From Mesorhizobium comanense (GTDB lineage: Bacteria; Pseudomonadota; Alphaproteobacteria; Rhizobiales; Rhizobiaceae), in assembly GCF_005503535.1 (NCBI RefSeq), contig NZ_SCNN01000003.1, positions 248,001 through 312,000 of the forward strand: 64,000 bases of DNA, read 5' to 3'. The position numbers and the translations under genes were made by a program. Shown here piece by piece: positions 8,459 through 16,935 of this stretch. How positions within the stretch are numbered: the stretch's first letter is position 1; each line of letters opens with the position of its first letter. The notes beneath the pieces were generated by a model. The model ran no database searches and had not been told where the DNA came from. It worked only from the letters and a program-made list of their open reading frames with translations.

Positions 8459-9103
8459 TCAGGATCCTCCCGGCGCGGCGGCGATGGCCTTTTCCACTGA
8501 GGGCAGGATGCGCTCGACCATCTGGTCGACGCCCTTGGCGTTCGGGTGCATGCCGTCCTCCAGTTGCAGGCCCGGCTGGCCGGCGACGCCGTCGAGGAAG
8601 AACGGGTAGAGCGCGACATCGTATTTCTTCGCCAGTTCGGGATAGATGGCGTCGAAGGCGGTCTGATAGTCGGCGCCGAGATTGGGCGCGGCGCGCATGC
8701 CGGCGAGCAGAACGGGAATCCCGCGCTGCTTGAGCCTGCCCAGCATCTGGTCGAGGTTTTTCCTGGTGATGTCGGGCGCGACGCCGCGCAGCATGTCGTT
8801 GGCGCCAAGTTCAAGGATGACCAACTGCGTGCCGTCCGGCACCGACCAGTCGAGCCGCGCAAGGCCGCCGCTGGAGGTGTCGCCCGAGACGCCGGCGTTG
8901 GCGACCGTCACGTCGCGACCCCTGGAGCGGAGCGCGGCCTGGAGCCTGTCGGTGAAACCCTCGTCGGGCCCGAGCCCAAAACCCGCCATCAGGCTGTCAC
9001 CGAAGCCGACGATCTTGAAGGGCTCCGCGCCGGCCGACGAAATGGCGCCGCAAATGACAAGGAAAAGGGTGAGCCCTGCGGCAATCAGGCGTTTGAAAGA
9101 CAT
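8459..9103 (-). CDS. tesA: periplasmic GDSL esterase/arylesterase (TesA-like)
   Basis: A 214-residue SGNH hydrolase. A signal peptide covers about residues 1-26. Block I is FGDSLMAGFGL with nucleophile Ser37, block III is GANDM, and the Asp-His pair is in DGMHPN near the C-terminus. TesA of enterics is a periplasmic thioesterase, lysophospholipase and arylesterase. The gene is divergent from an ABC ATPase/permease pair, the same arrangement as tesA-ybbA-ybbP in E. coli, which supports the assignment. Confidence 0.93.
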   Translation of the reverse strand: MSFKRLIAAGLTLFLVICGAISSAGAEPFKIVGFGDSLMAGFGLGPDEGFTDRLQAALRSRGRDVTVANAGVSGDTSSGGLARLDWSVPDGTQLVILELGANDMLRGVAPDITRKNLDQMLGRLKQRGIPVLLAGMRAAPNLGADYQTAFDAIYPELAKKYDVALYPFFLDGVAGQPGLQLEDGMHPNAKGVDQMVERILPSVEKAIAAAPGGS

Positions 9104-9184
9104 GTTGCAGGCCCCATATGACCAAGGATTCTTCCGGGCGACGGCTTCCGGCCAGCGGAGCCATCATTCTCCATATAGGACGCT

Positions 9185-9886
9185 TTGATTTTGACAGAAG
9201 CCGTGATCGCGCTGAAAGACGTATCCCTGACGCTCGGCGAGGGCGCCTCGTCGGTCCATGTCCTCAAGGGCGTCAGCCTTGAAGTGGCGCGCGGCGAGGC
9301 CACCGGTATCGTCGGCCCTTCCGGTTCAGGCAAGTCCACCCTGCTGATGGTGCTGGCCGGACTGGAACGGGTCGATTCGGGCACGGTACGAATAGCCGGC
9401 GAGTTGCTCAACGGAAAAAGCGAGGACCAGGTTGCCTCGTTTCGTGGCCGAAACATTGGCATCGTGTTTCAGTCCTTTCATCTCATCCCCAATATGACGG
9501 CGCTCGAAAATGTCGCGGTACCGCTGGAACTGGCGGGCCACGCCGATCCGTTTGCGGTGGCGGCGCGCGAACTCGCGGCCGTCGGCCTGAGCGACCGCGT
9601 CACGCACTATCCCGGCGAGTTGTCGGGCGGCGAGCAGCAGCGCGTGGCGATCGCACGGGCGCTGGCGCCCTCGCCGCGCATCCTGATCGCCGACGAGCCG
9701 ACCGGCAATCTCGACCAGGCGACGGGCCGGCAGGTCGCCGACCTCCTGTTCGCCAAGGCGGCCGAACGCGGCATGACGCTGGTGCTGGTCACGCATGATC
9801 CGGCGCTCGCGGCGCGCTGCTCGCGTCAGGTTTCGATGCGTTCGGGCCGGATCGAGGCGCCGGCGCCGGTCAAGGTCATCGCCTGA
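9185..9886 (+). CDS. ybbA: ABC transporter ATP-binding protein (YbbA/LolD-like)
   Basis: A 233-residue ATPase of the MacB/LolD class. Walker A is GPSGSGKST, the Q-loop FQSFHL, the signature LSGGEQQRVAIARAL, Walker B ILIADEPTGNLD, and the switch histidine lies in VTHD. There is no ATG near the 5' end; TTG at 9185 with AGGA four bases upstream is used, and TTG at 9191 or GTG at 9203 are alternatives. The stop overlaps the permease start by one base (TGATG). Together the two form a transporter or extruder of unknown substrate. Confidence 0.9.
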   Translation: MILTEAVIALKDVSLTLGEGASSVHVLKGVSLEVARGEATGIVGPSGSGKSTLLMVLAGLERVDSGTVRIAGELLNGKSEDQVASFRGRNIGIVFQSFHLIPNMTALENVAVPLELAGHADPFAVAARELAAVGLSDRVTHYPGELSGGEQQRVAIARALAPSPRILIADEPTGNLDQATGRQVADLLFAKAAERGMTLVLVTHDPALAARCSRQVSMRSGRIEAPAPVKVIA

Positions 9887-12435
9887 TGCCGCTGGCGCAG
9901 ACGCTGAAGCTCGCCGTCCGCTTTTCGCTGCGCGAGATGCGTGGCGGCCTGTCGGGCTTTGCCATCTTCCTGGCCTGCATCGCGCTTGGCGTCGCGGCCA
10001 TCGGCGGCGTCAATTCGGTGGCCCGCTCGATCAGCGCGGGCGTTGCCAGCCAGGGTCAGACGCTGCTTGGCGGCGATCTGCGCTTCCAGATCAACCAGCG
10101 CGACGCCAGCGAGGCCGAACGCGGCTTCCTCGAGGGGCTCGGCGTCGTCTCGCGTACCGCCAGCATGCGTTCGATGGCGCGCCTGGCCGACGGGTCAGAC
10201 CAGGCGCTGGTCGAGGCCAAGGCGGTCGACGACGCCTACCCGCTCTACGGGACGCTGGAAACCGAACCGGTGCTGTCGAAACAGGAACTGTTCGCGGAGC
10301 AGGCCGGCGTTTTCGGCGCGGCGGCGCCGGATCTTCTGTTCGAACGGCTTCATCTCAAGCCCGGCGACCGGCTGAAACTGGGCAGCGCCACCTTCGAACT
10401 GCGCGCCAGGCTGGTCACCGAGCCGGATGCCGTGTCCGACGGATTCGGCTTCGCGCCCAGGCTGCTGATCTCGACCGAGGGCCTCGCGGCCACCGGGCTG
10501 GTGCAGCCGGGCAGCCTGGTCGAGAACGCCTACAAGGTCCGGCTGCCCGCCGATGCCGGCGAGGCGCGGCTCAAGGCCATCCAGGACCAGGCAGCGCGGG
10601 ATTTCCCGGAGGCCGGCTGGTCGATCCGGACGCGCGAGAACGCGGCGCCCGCGCTTTCGGCCAACATAGACCGCTTTTCGCAGTTCCTGACTCTGGTCGG
10701 GCTGACGGCGCTGGTGGTCGGCGGCGTCGGCGTGGCGAACGCGGTGCGCGCCTATCTCGACGGCAAGCGCGGCGTCATCGCCACCTTCAAGAGCCTCGGC
10801 GCGTCGGGCGGTTTCGTCTTTGTCGTCTATCTCGTGCAGATCCTGATCATCGCGGCGCTCGGCATCGCCGTCGGCCTGGTGCTCGGGGCGCTGATGCCGT
10901 TCGCGGCGAGTGCGGCGCTTCAATCGGTCATTCCGGTGCCGGCGCAAGGCGGCTTCTATCCCGGCGCGCTCGCCATGGCGGCGCTGTTCGGCCTATTGGT
11001 GACGCTGGCCTTCGCGCTCTTGCCGCTCGGCCGCGCGCGCGACGTGCCGGCGACGGCGCTGTTCAGGGAGATGGGCCTGGAAGGTCGCGGCTTTCCGCGT
11101 CCGGTCTATGTCGCATTCGCCCTCGGCATCGCGCTGGTGCTGGCGGCGCTGGCCATCCTGTTCTCGGGCGACCAGCGCATCGCCTCGATCTTCGTGGCCG
11201 CCACGGTCTTCGCCTTCCTGGTGCTGCGCCTCGTCGGGGCGCTGGTGCAATGGGCTGCGAGGAAGAGCCCGCGCGTGCGCTCCGTGGCGCTCCGGCTTGC
11301 CGTCGGCAACATCCACCGGCCAGGCGCGCTGACGCCCTCGGTGGTGCTGTCGCTGGGGCTTGGACTGACGCTGCTGGTGACGCTGGCGCTGATCGATGGG
11401 AACCTGCGGCAACAGATTTCCGGCAGCTTGCCCGAACGGGCACCGAACTTCTTCTTCGTCGACATCCAGAGCAGCGATGTCGATGCGTTCTCGGCGCTGA
11501 TCGGCAAGGAGGCGCCGCAGGCGACATTCGCCAAGGTGCCGATGCTGCGCGGCCGGGTGATGGCGCTGAATGGCATCGACGTCGACAAGGTCAAGGTTCC
11601 GGCGGAAGGCGCCTGGGTGCTGAAAGGCGATCGCGGCCTGACCTATGACGCTGCAAAGCCTGAAAACGCGACGCTGACCGAAGGCAGCTGGTGGCCAGCC
11701 GATTATTCCGGCGAGCCTCTGGTGTCGTTCGCGGCGCAGGAAGGCAAGGAGATCGGGCTGAAGCTCGGCGACACCGTCACCGTCAATGTGCTCGGCCGCA
11801 ACGTGACCGCCAGGATCGCCAATTTCCGCCAGGTCCAGTGGGAGACGATGGGCATCAACTTCGTCATGGTGTTCTCGCCTAACACCTTCACTGGGGCGCC
11901 GCATGGCTGGATGGCGACGCTGACCGAGAAGAACGCCACGACGGCCGACGACGCCCGCATCCTCAATGCCGTGACGCGAGCCTTTCCGGCGGTGACGACG
12001 GTGCGTGTCAAGGACGCGCTCGATGTCGTCAACCGGCTGGTCGGCCAGCTCGGCACGGCGATCCGGGCGGCGGCCGGCGTGGCGCTGATCGCCTCGGTGC
12101 TGGTGCTGGCCGGGGCGCTCGCCGCCGGCAACCGCGCGCGCGTCCACGACGCGGTGGTGCTGAAGACGCTGGGAGCCACGAGGCGAACGCTGATCACGGC
12201 GTTCTCGCTCGAGTACATGCTGATCGGACTGGCGACCGCGGTGTTCGCGCTGGCGGCCGGCGGGGTCGCGGCCTGGTATATCGTGGCACGCATCATGACG
12301 CTGCCCTCGCATTTCATGCCCGAGGTGGCGGTGGCGACCATCGTCTTCGCACTGGTGATCACGGTCGGCATCGGGCTTGCCGGCACTTGGCGCGTGCTTG
12401 GCCAGAAGGCGGCTCCGGTGCTGCGCGATCTCTGA
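9886..12435 (+). CDS. ybbP: ABC transporter permease, FtsX-like, YbbP family
   Basis: An 849-residue membrane protein with two FtsX-type permease halves. Helices occur near the N-terminus, in clusters around residues 260-500, and again at the C-terminus (about 720-840), with large periplasmic regions between. The repeated LGA motif after the transmembrane segment (FKSLGASGGF and LKTLGATRRTL) is typical of MacB/FtsX permeases contacting their ATPase. YbbP with YbbA is a conserved system next to the TesA esterase; a role in moving lipids or lipoproteins is suspected from the class but not shown. Confidence 0.9.
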   Translation: MPLAQTLKLAVRFSLREMRGGLSGFAIFLACIALGVAAIGGVNSVARSISAGVASQGQTLLGGDLRFQINQRDASEAERGFLEGLGVVSRTASMRSMARLADGSDQALVEAKAVDDAYPLYGTLETEPVLSKQELFAEQAGVFGAAAPDLLFERLHLKPGDRLKLGSATFELRARLVTEPDAVSDGFGFAPRLLISTEGLAATGLVQPGSLVENAYKVRLPADAGEARLKAIQDQAARDFPEAGWSIRTRENAAPALSANIDRFSQFLTLVGLTALVVGGVGVANAVRAYLDGKRGVIATFKSLGASGGFVFVVYLVQILIIAALGIAVGLVLGALMPFAASAALQSVIPVPAQGGFYPGALAMAALFGLLVTLAFALLPLGRARDVPATALFREMGLEGRGFPRPVYVAFALGIALVLAALAILFSGDQRIASIFVAATVFAFLVLRLVGALVQWAARKSPRVRSVALRLAVGNIHRPGALTPSVVLSLGLGLTLLVTLALIDGNLRQQISGSLPERAPNFFFVDIQSSDVDAFSALIGKEAPQATFAKVPMLRGRVMALNGIDVDKVKVPAEGAWVLKGDRGLTYDAAKPENATLTEGSWWPADYSGEPLVSFAAQEGKEIGLKLGDTVTVNVLGRNVTARIANFRQVQWETMGINFVMVFSPNTFTGAPHGWMATLTEKNATTADDARILNAVTRAFPAVTTVRVKDALDVVNRLVGQLGTAIRAAAGVALIASVLVLAGALAAGNRARVHDAVVLKTLGATRRTLITAFSLEYMLIGLATAVFALAAGGVAAWYIVARIMTLPSHFMPEVAVATIVFALVITVGIGLAGTWRVLGQKAAPVLRDL

Positions 12436-12595
12436 GTTGGCGGGCTTCAGACCGCCTCCGTCGATTAAATCTTGGTAAGGATGCCGTCCGGAAAGCCCGG
12501 GAATCGGCGGTTTGCCCTCTCACGAACCGTTACATCCCGTTACGGTCTTGTTCTTGACGCGAATAACCATCATATTTCGCCACAGGCATGCTGGA

Positions 12596-12645
12596 GCCCC
12601 GCCAGCGGCGCCTGGGTCCGTAAGAGGCCCGACACCGGACGGGGC
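12596..12645 (+). ncRNA. structured 5' leader of the YbhL-family gene (candidate ybhL RNA motif)
   Basis: In the 230-base gap before the Bax-inhibitor-1 gene, GCCCCG (12596-12601) pairs with CGGGGC (12640-12645). Inside this stem are two hairpins, CCAG/CTGG (12602-12615) and TCCG/CGGA (12617-12620 with 12636-12639), giving a compact three-way junction. It ends ten bases before the AGAGG ribosome-binding site of the gene. A conserved RNA motif named ybhL is known upstream of this gene family in alphaproteobacteria; I match it by position and foldability only, as I cannot compare with the consensus. Confidence 0.45.
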
Positions 12646-12665
12646 AGTAGCAACAGAGGTTTCCA

Positions 12666-13439
12666 ATGGCTGATCCCATTCGCAATTATCAGACGTCGGC
12701 GGTGCCCGGCGTCCGTGCTGACATCGATCAGGGCCTGCGCGCCTATATGATCCGTGTCTACAATCTGATGGGGCTTGGCCTCCTCATCACCGGCCTTGCC
12801 GCGATCGGCACGATCATGCTGGCCACCACCACCGATCCGGCCTCGGCTGTCGCAACGCTGCCGAGCGGCGAGATGCTGACGTCGTTCGGCTACGCGATCT
12901 TCGGGTCGCCGCTGCGCTGGGTCGTCATGCTCGCCCCGCTGGCCGCCGTGCTGTTCCTGTCGTTCCGCGTCCAGTCGATGAGCGTATCGGCGGCGCAGAC
13001 GACGTTCTGGGTCTATGCCGGCCTGGTCGGCCTGTCGCTGTCGTCGATCTTCCTGGTCTACACCACGGCAAGCATCTCGCAGACCTTCTTCGCCACCGCC
13101 GCCGCCTTCGGCGCGCTGTCGCTGTTCGGCTACACCACCAAGCGCGACCTGACGGCCATGGGCTCGTTCCTGATCATGGGCGTGTTCGGCATCATCATCG
13201 CGTCGGTGATCAACATCTTCCTGCAGTCGTCGGCGCTGTCCTTCGCCGTGTCGGCGATCGGCGTGCTGGTCTTCGCCGGCCTCACCGCCTACGACACGCA
13301 GAAGATCAAGGAGATGTATTTCGAGGGCGACGCTTCCGATGTCGCCGGCCGCAAGGCCATCATGGGCGCGCTGACGCTCTACCTCGACTTCATCAACCTG
13401 TTCATGTTCCTGCTGCAGTTCATGGGCGACCGCCGCTAA
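12666..13439 (+). CDS. Bax inhibitor-1/YccA family membrane protein (YbhL-like)
   Basis: A 257-residue inner-membrane protein with about seven hydrophobic helices, of the BI-1/TMBIM family. The C-terminal part has the family motif FAGLTAYDTQKIKEMY and the end is short and polar after the last helix. Eukaryotic and some bacterial members act as pH-sensitive calcium leak channels; the bacterial role is not settled. AGAGG lies six bases before the ATG. The gene stands alone, with a possible structured RNA leader upstream and a strong terminator 43 bases after the stop. Confidence 0.92.
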   Translation: MADPIRNYQTSAVPGVRADIDQGLRAYMIRVYNLMGLGLLITGLAAIGTIMLATTTDPASAVATLPSGEMLTSFGYAIFGSPLRWVVMLAPLAAVLFLSFRVQSMSVSAAQTTFWVYAGLVGLSLSSIFLVYTTASISQTFFATAAAFGALSLFGYTTKRDLTAMGSFLIMGVFGIIIASVINIFLQSSALSFAVSAIGVLVFAGLTAYDTQKIKEMYFEGDASDVAGRKAIMGALTLYLDFINLFMFLLQFMGDRR

Positions 13440-13481
13440 GGCCTGGTCTCTGCCATGGTCTGACTGGACCATCGGGTTTGG

Positions 13482-13515
13482 AAAGGGCGGCCCAAGGGCC
13501 GCCCTTTTCTTTTTC
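13482..13515 (+). terminator. intrinsic terminator
   Basis: An exact hairpin AAAGGGCGGCCC-AA-GGGCCGCCCTTT is followed by TTCTTTTTC, the classic GC stem plus T-rich tract. It ends the Bax-inhibitor-1 transcript. Confidence 0.9.
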
Positions 13516-13562
13516 GACATCCTTTGCTCTTATCGTCAGCAGATAAGAGGGTTGCATAAATA

Positions 13563-14129
13563 ATGAGCAGTATCGTGATACGCGCGGCTATCCCGGCTGA
13601 CCTCGACGCCATCACCGAGATCTATGCCGACGCGGTGCGGAACGGCACGGCAAGCTACGAGCTGGAGCCGCCAGGCCGCGCCGAAATGGGCGCGCGGTTC
13701 GAAACGCTCGCCGGCGGCGGCTTTCCCTATCTGACAGCTGAAAGGGACGGAGCTGTGCTCGGCTATGCCTATGCCGGTCCCTTCCGGCCGCGCCCGGCCT
13801 ATCGCTTCATCGTTGAGGATTCGGTCTATGTCGCGCCTGAAGCCAAGGGCCAGGGCGTCGGCCTGATGCTGATGCGGGCATTGATCGCGGCGGCGGAAGC
13901 GGCGGGCTTCCGCCAGATCGTCGCCGTGATCGGTGACGGCCGTCCCGACAGCGCTTCGGTGCGGCTACACGAAAAACTCGGCTTCCGTCACTCAGGTCGG
14001 CTCGAAGGCTCCGGCTACAAGCACGGGCGCTGGCTCGACACGGTGTTCATGCAGCTGGCGCTGAACGGCGGTGCGTCGCTGCCGCCCGATCCGGACTCGT
14101 TGCCGGAGAGGAAGTTTCGCGGGACCTGA
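13563..14129 (+). CDS. GNAT N-acetyltransferase, phosphinothricin-acetyltransferase/MnaT-like
   Basis: A 188-residue acetyltransferase. The acetyl-CoA loop is the VAPEAKGQGVGLMLM segment, and the C-terminal motif LHEKLGFRHSGRLEGSGYKHGRWLDT is characteristic of the Pat/MnaT branch, which acetylates phosphinothricin, methionine sulfoximine or related amino acids. It is followed by a long hairpin. Substrate specificity is inferred from the subfamily motif only. Confidence 0.9.
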   Translation: MSSIVIRAAIPADLDAITEIYADAVRNGTASYELEPPGRAEMGARFETLAGGGFPYLTAERDGAVLGYAYAGPFRPRPAYRFIVEDSVYVAPEAKGQGVGLMLMRALIAAAEAAGFRQIVAVIGDGRPDSASVRLHEKLGFRHSGRLEGSGYKHGRWLDTVFMQLALNGGASLPPDPDSLPERKFRGT

Positions 14130-14140
14130 GAGAAAATGGG

Positions 14141-14192
14141 GAATTGAGGAAGACACTCGGCCTTTCGGCCAGTCGTGTTTATTCCTCAATTC
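14141..14192. terminator. long hairpin between convergent genes
   Basis: An outer 11-bp stem (GAATTGAGGAA at 14141-14151 with TTCCTCAATTC at 14182-14192) encloses a second GGCC/GGCC stem with mismatches. It sits between the acetyltransferase gene and the convergent DUF2794 gene and could stop transcription from both sides. The T-rich stretch is weak. Confidence 0.55.
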
Positions 14193-14210
14193 TCCAATCC
14201 AATTGTCCGC

Positions 14211-14597
14211 TCAAGCCTCCACGACCCTGAGCTTGCTGTCGAAGACGCCGAGCACGCGGCCGAGCTCCTGGCCGCGCTTGAGGATGCGGCCGCCTGCCGC
14301 GATGACGGCGAAAGCGCCCTGCTTGCGGGCCAATTTCGGGTCCTTGACGATCTGGAACAGCGGCACCTCGCTGGCGCGGCGGAAGACCGAAAACACAGCC
14401 CGGTCGGTAAGATGATCGATGGCGTAGTCGCGCCATTCATTGGCGGCGACCATGCGCCCGTAGAGCCTGAGGATCTGGTCGAGTTCACGCCGGTCGAAGC
14501 GCACGGGCTGGTCGAGGCGTGCGTTGCGCGCCTCGTGCAGCGGGATCAATATTGCGGATGCGTCACCATCCCCCGTCCCGCCGCTGTCGTCCGTCAT
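14211..14597 (-). CDS. DUF2794 family protein
   Basis: A 128-residue soluble protein. The core reads RFDRRELDQILRLYGRMVAANEWRDYAIDHL, then the segment around FSVFRRASEVPLFQIVKDP, as in DUF2794, a family of alphaproteobacteria without known function. The ATG at 14597 is preceded by GAGGGA at suitable spacing; the first twelve codons of the longer open frame are not needed. It is a single gene, convergent with the acetyltransferase gene. Confidence 0.85.
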   Translation of the reverse strand: MTDDSGGTGDGDASAILIPLHEARNARLDQPVRFDRRELDQILRLYGRMVAANEWRDYAIDHLTDRAVFSVFRRASEVPLFQIVKDPKLARKQGAFAVIAAGGRILKRGQELGRVLGVFDSKLRVVEA

Positions 14598-14859
14598 GCC
14601 TCGATCCCTCGAAAATGAATCTTTGCCAACCAAAGTTGGCCCCTTCGCGGGGCAATTGCAAGAGCCGGCGAAGCGAAGGCGGCAGTGCGCCCTTTCGGTG
14701 ACGTCCAGTCACTTTTGTAACGTTGCGTGTTGGAATTGGTGATGCTTCGCCACATTCTCGCCATTTTTTATCCGCGCTCATGCCCCAATGTCCGACGAAT
14801 TTACCGGCGTTGCCTGAGACGGTTCGGTCCGGCACCGGCTCGTAAACCCCAAGCCCCCC

Positions 14860-14975
14860 GCCCACGGGTCTGCGTCGGATCGAACCAACCTCGGTTTTTC
14901 CTTGGAAAAATCGGGTGCGACGATCCCAAAACCTGAATGACCGACGTCAGAAGCAAGCTGACGTCGGTTTTTTCA
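14860..14975 (+). ncRNA. candidate small RNA
   Basis: Two hairpins lie in tandem on the plus strand. The first pairs GGTTTTTCC with GGAAAAATC around a two-base loop (about 14890-14916) and extends outward with a few mismatches. The second is the exact terminator stem at 14940-14968. No gene upstream on this strand would use this terminator: the nearest plus-strand gene ends at 14129 and the intervening gene is on the other strand. The 5' end is a guess, as I see no clear promoter. It may instead be an attenuator in the leader of the regulator gene at 15129. Confidence 0.35.
14940..14973 (+). terminator. strong intrinsic terminator
   Basis: An exact 11-bp stem, ACCGACGTCAG with CTGACGTCGGT around AAGCAAG, is followed by TTTTTC. 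It lies 155 bases before the start of the XRE-cupin regulator and has no protein gene just upstream on the same strand. Confidence 0.88.
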
Positions 14976-15093
14976 TGGCTGCTTCCAACCCATTTCCGTA
15001 ATCTTCCGGGAAAGCGTCGCGCTTTTCCCGTAGAAGCCGTTTCACGCTTTCCTGGATCTGTTCCGGCGAAGCCCCGCTTGCCATTCCCGTTTC

Positions 15094-15114
15094 CACTTAA
15101 TAAGGTGTTAAGTG
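15094..15114. promoter_or_regulatory. palindromic operator candidate upstream of the XRE-cupin regulator
   Basis: CACTTAA (15094-15100) and TTAAGTG (15108-15114) are exact inverted repeats separated by seven bases, 14 bases before the regulator start at 15129. Symmetry, AT-richness against a GC-rich background and position suggest the regulator binds here and controls its own gene and the polyamine operon. Confidence 0.55.
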
Positions 15115-15128
15115 AGATGGGAACGATA

Positions 15129-15806
15129 ATGCCACGAGCTTCGAACTCCACGGCAAAAGAATTGGACAGTGCTGCCACCGGCGCGCAACAGGCAACCGGC
15201 CAGGAAACGGGCGGTGTCGGCGCGCGCATCAAGGCGCTGCGCACCGCAAGGCGTGTTTCGCTGCGCCAGCTCGCCGACATGACAGGCACGACCGCCAGCT
15301 TCATCAGCCAGCTCGAGCGCAATTTGTGCGGCGCCAATACCGGGACGCTGCTTAAGATCGCGGCCGCTCTCGACCTCGGCATCAACGACCTGTTCGAAGA
15401 TGCCAGCCGTCCCCTTCACAAGGTCCTGAAAAGCGCGGACCGGCCGGTGCTGCCGGTCGGCGTGCACGGCCGCAAGATGCTATTGTCGCGGCGTCCGATC
15501 CGCCAGTTCGAGGTCTATGCCGGACATTTCGAGGCCGGCGGCTCCACCGGCGACGAGGCCTATGTGCACAGCGGCGAGCACGAGATGTTCGTGGTGCTCA
15601 AGGGCATGGTCGAGCTGACGCTGGGCGACGAGCGCCACCTGATGCGCGAAGGCGACAGCGTCGAATACGCGACCACGGTGCCGCATCGCACGGTCAATGT
15701 CGGCACCACGCCGGCGGAAGTGCTCTGGATCATCGCGCCGCCGACCGCGGGTGCGCTCGAACTCGATCAATACAAGCCCGGGAACCGCTCGCAACCGGGT
15801 GAATGA
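15129..15806 (+). CDS. XRE family regulator with C-terminal cupin domain (PuuR-like)
   Basis: A 225-residue transcription factor. A helix-turn-helix of XRE type spans about residues 30-85 (SLRQLADMTGTTASFISQLER), and a small cupin domain follows at about 150-215 (HSGEHEMFVVLKGMVEL). This architecture is that of PuuR-type regulators of putrescine use and of other amino-acid regulators. It stands at the head of a polyamine-type ABC transporter operon and an amine oxidase, 35 bases before the binding-protein gene. The start could also be the in-frame ATG at 15117; the longer open frame further upstream crosses a terminator and is rejected. A palindrome just upstream may be its operator. Confidence 0.88.
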   Translation: MPRASNSTAKELDSAATGAQQATGQETGGVGARIKALRTARRVSLRQLADMTGTTASFISQLERNLCGANTGTLLKIAAALDLGINDLFEDASRPLHKVLKSADRPVLPVGVHGRKMLLSRRPIRQFEVYAGHFEAGGSTGDEAYVHSGEHEMFVVLKGMVELTLGDERHLMREGDSVEYATTVPHRTVNVGTTPAEVLWIIAPPTAGALELDQYKPGNRSQPGE

Positions 15807-15841
15807 CAACATATGCGGGTTGTGAAATGGGAGAATTGACC

Positions 15842-16912
15842 ATGAGACTGAAACTTGGACACACGGCCTGCGTCGCCATGCTTCTGGCGGCAACGGCGGC
15901 GTTCGCGCAATCGAAGCCGGTGGCCGGAGAGGTTGCCGAAGGCTCGCTGAAGGGCAAGACGCTGACGCTCGTCTCCTATGGCGGCATCTATCAGGACGGC
16001 CAGGCGGCGGCGCTCAAGGAGTTCGTCGATAAATCCGGCGTCAAGTTGCTCAATGACGGACCGACCGAGATCGCCAAACTGCAGGCGCAGGTCGAGTCCG
16101 GCAACGTGACCTGGGACGTCGTCGATACCGACGACCTGCCGCCCTATGTCTATTGTGGCAAGCTGTTCCAGAAGCTGGATCTCACCAAGCTCGACGTCTC
16201 GAAGATTCCCGAGGGGCAGGTCGGTGAATGCTCCGTTCCGGCGATGAATTACGGCGTCGTGCTGATGTACAACAAGGAGAAGTACAAGGATAACCCGCCC
16301 AAGAGCTGGGCCGACTTCTTCGACACGCAGAAATTCCCCGGCGTGCGCGGCATCGACGGTTCAGGCAGCCCGACCGGCGGCCTGCTGGAACAGGCGTTCA
16401 AGGTTTCCGGCGGCGACCCGAAAGCGATGACGGTGGCCGATATCGACAAGGCCATCGACGTGGTCCGCAAGCTCGGCCCCGATACCATTTTCTGGAAGAC
16501 GGGCGCCGAATCGCAGCAGCTTGCCGAATCCGGCGAAGCCGACATGCTGATGATGTGGACAGGCCGCGCCATGACCGCGGTCAAGAACGGCGCCAAATAC
16601 GCACCGGCCTGGCAGGACTGGCTGGTGGTGATGGACCAGATGACAATCCCGGTCGGCGTCAAGGACACCGATGCATCCTACGCACTGATCAATGCCTATC
16701 TCGGCAAGCAGTCGCAGGAAATCCTGGCGGAGAAGACATCCTACACGCCGATCAACAGCGAAGCGCAGCCCAAGGTCGACGCTTCCGTTTCCGCCTTCCT
16801 GACCAACTCACCCGAACGCCAGGCGCAGGGCTACAAGCAGAACTTCAAGTTCTGGGTGCCGAACTTCGCGGTGGCGCAGGAGAAGTGGTCCGCGCTGATG
16901 GCCGGCAACTGA
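15842..16912 (+). CDS. spermidine/putrescine-type ABC transporter substrate-binding protein
   Basis: A 356-residue periplasmic binding protein with a signal peptide (MRLKLGHTACVAMLLAATAAFA). The N-terminal lobe LTLVSYGGIYQDGQAAALKEF and later NYGVVLMYNKEKY are typical of the PotD/PotF and related extracellular solute-binding family 1 (SBP_bac_8) group. The start at 15842 has GGGAGAA upstream. The following genes encode two permeases and an ATPase, so the transporter is complete. Polyamine specificity is inferred from family and neighbours; some members bind opines or other amines. Confidence 0.92.
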   Translation: MRLKLGHTACVAMLLAATAAFAQSKPVAGEVAEGSLKGKTLTLVSYGGIYQDGQAAALKEFVDKSGVKLLNDGPTEIAKLQAQVESGNVTWDVVDTDDLPPYVYCGKLFQKLDLTKLDVSKIPEGQVGECSVPAMNYGVVLMYNKEKYKDNPPKSWADFFDTQKFPGVRGIDGSGSPTGGLLEQAFKVSGGDPKAMTVADIDKAIDVVRKLGPDTIFWKTGAESQQLAESGEADMLMMWTGRAMTAVKNGAKYAPAWQDWLVVMDQMTIPVGVKDTDASYALINAYLGKQSQEILAEKTSYTPINSEAQPKVDASVSAFLTNSPERQAQGYKQNFKFWVPNFAVAQEKWSALMAGN

Positions 16913-16935
16913 TCGGCTGACGGAAAGGCAAGGCA

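Larger units (their letters stand above)
14598..15093. other. long intergenic region without a convincing protein gene
   Basis: About 500 bases separate the DUF2794 start from the XRE-cupin regulator. Short open frames here have no recognisable family and low-quality starts. The stretch holds a strong plus-strand terminator (14940-14973) with another hairpin before it, treated below as a possible small RNA. On the minus strand just upstream of DUF2794, CCAACTTTGGTTGG forms a small hairpin near the gene start. Confidence 0.6.

Noticed and set aside
14727..14936. 69-residue plus-strand frame before the XRE-cupin gene
   Set aside because: No ribosome site, no recognisable family and it runs into a terminator; the region is more likely RNA or spacer.
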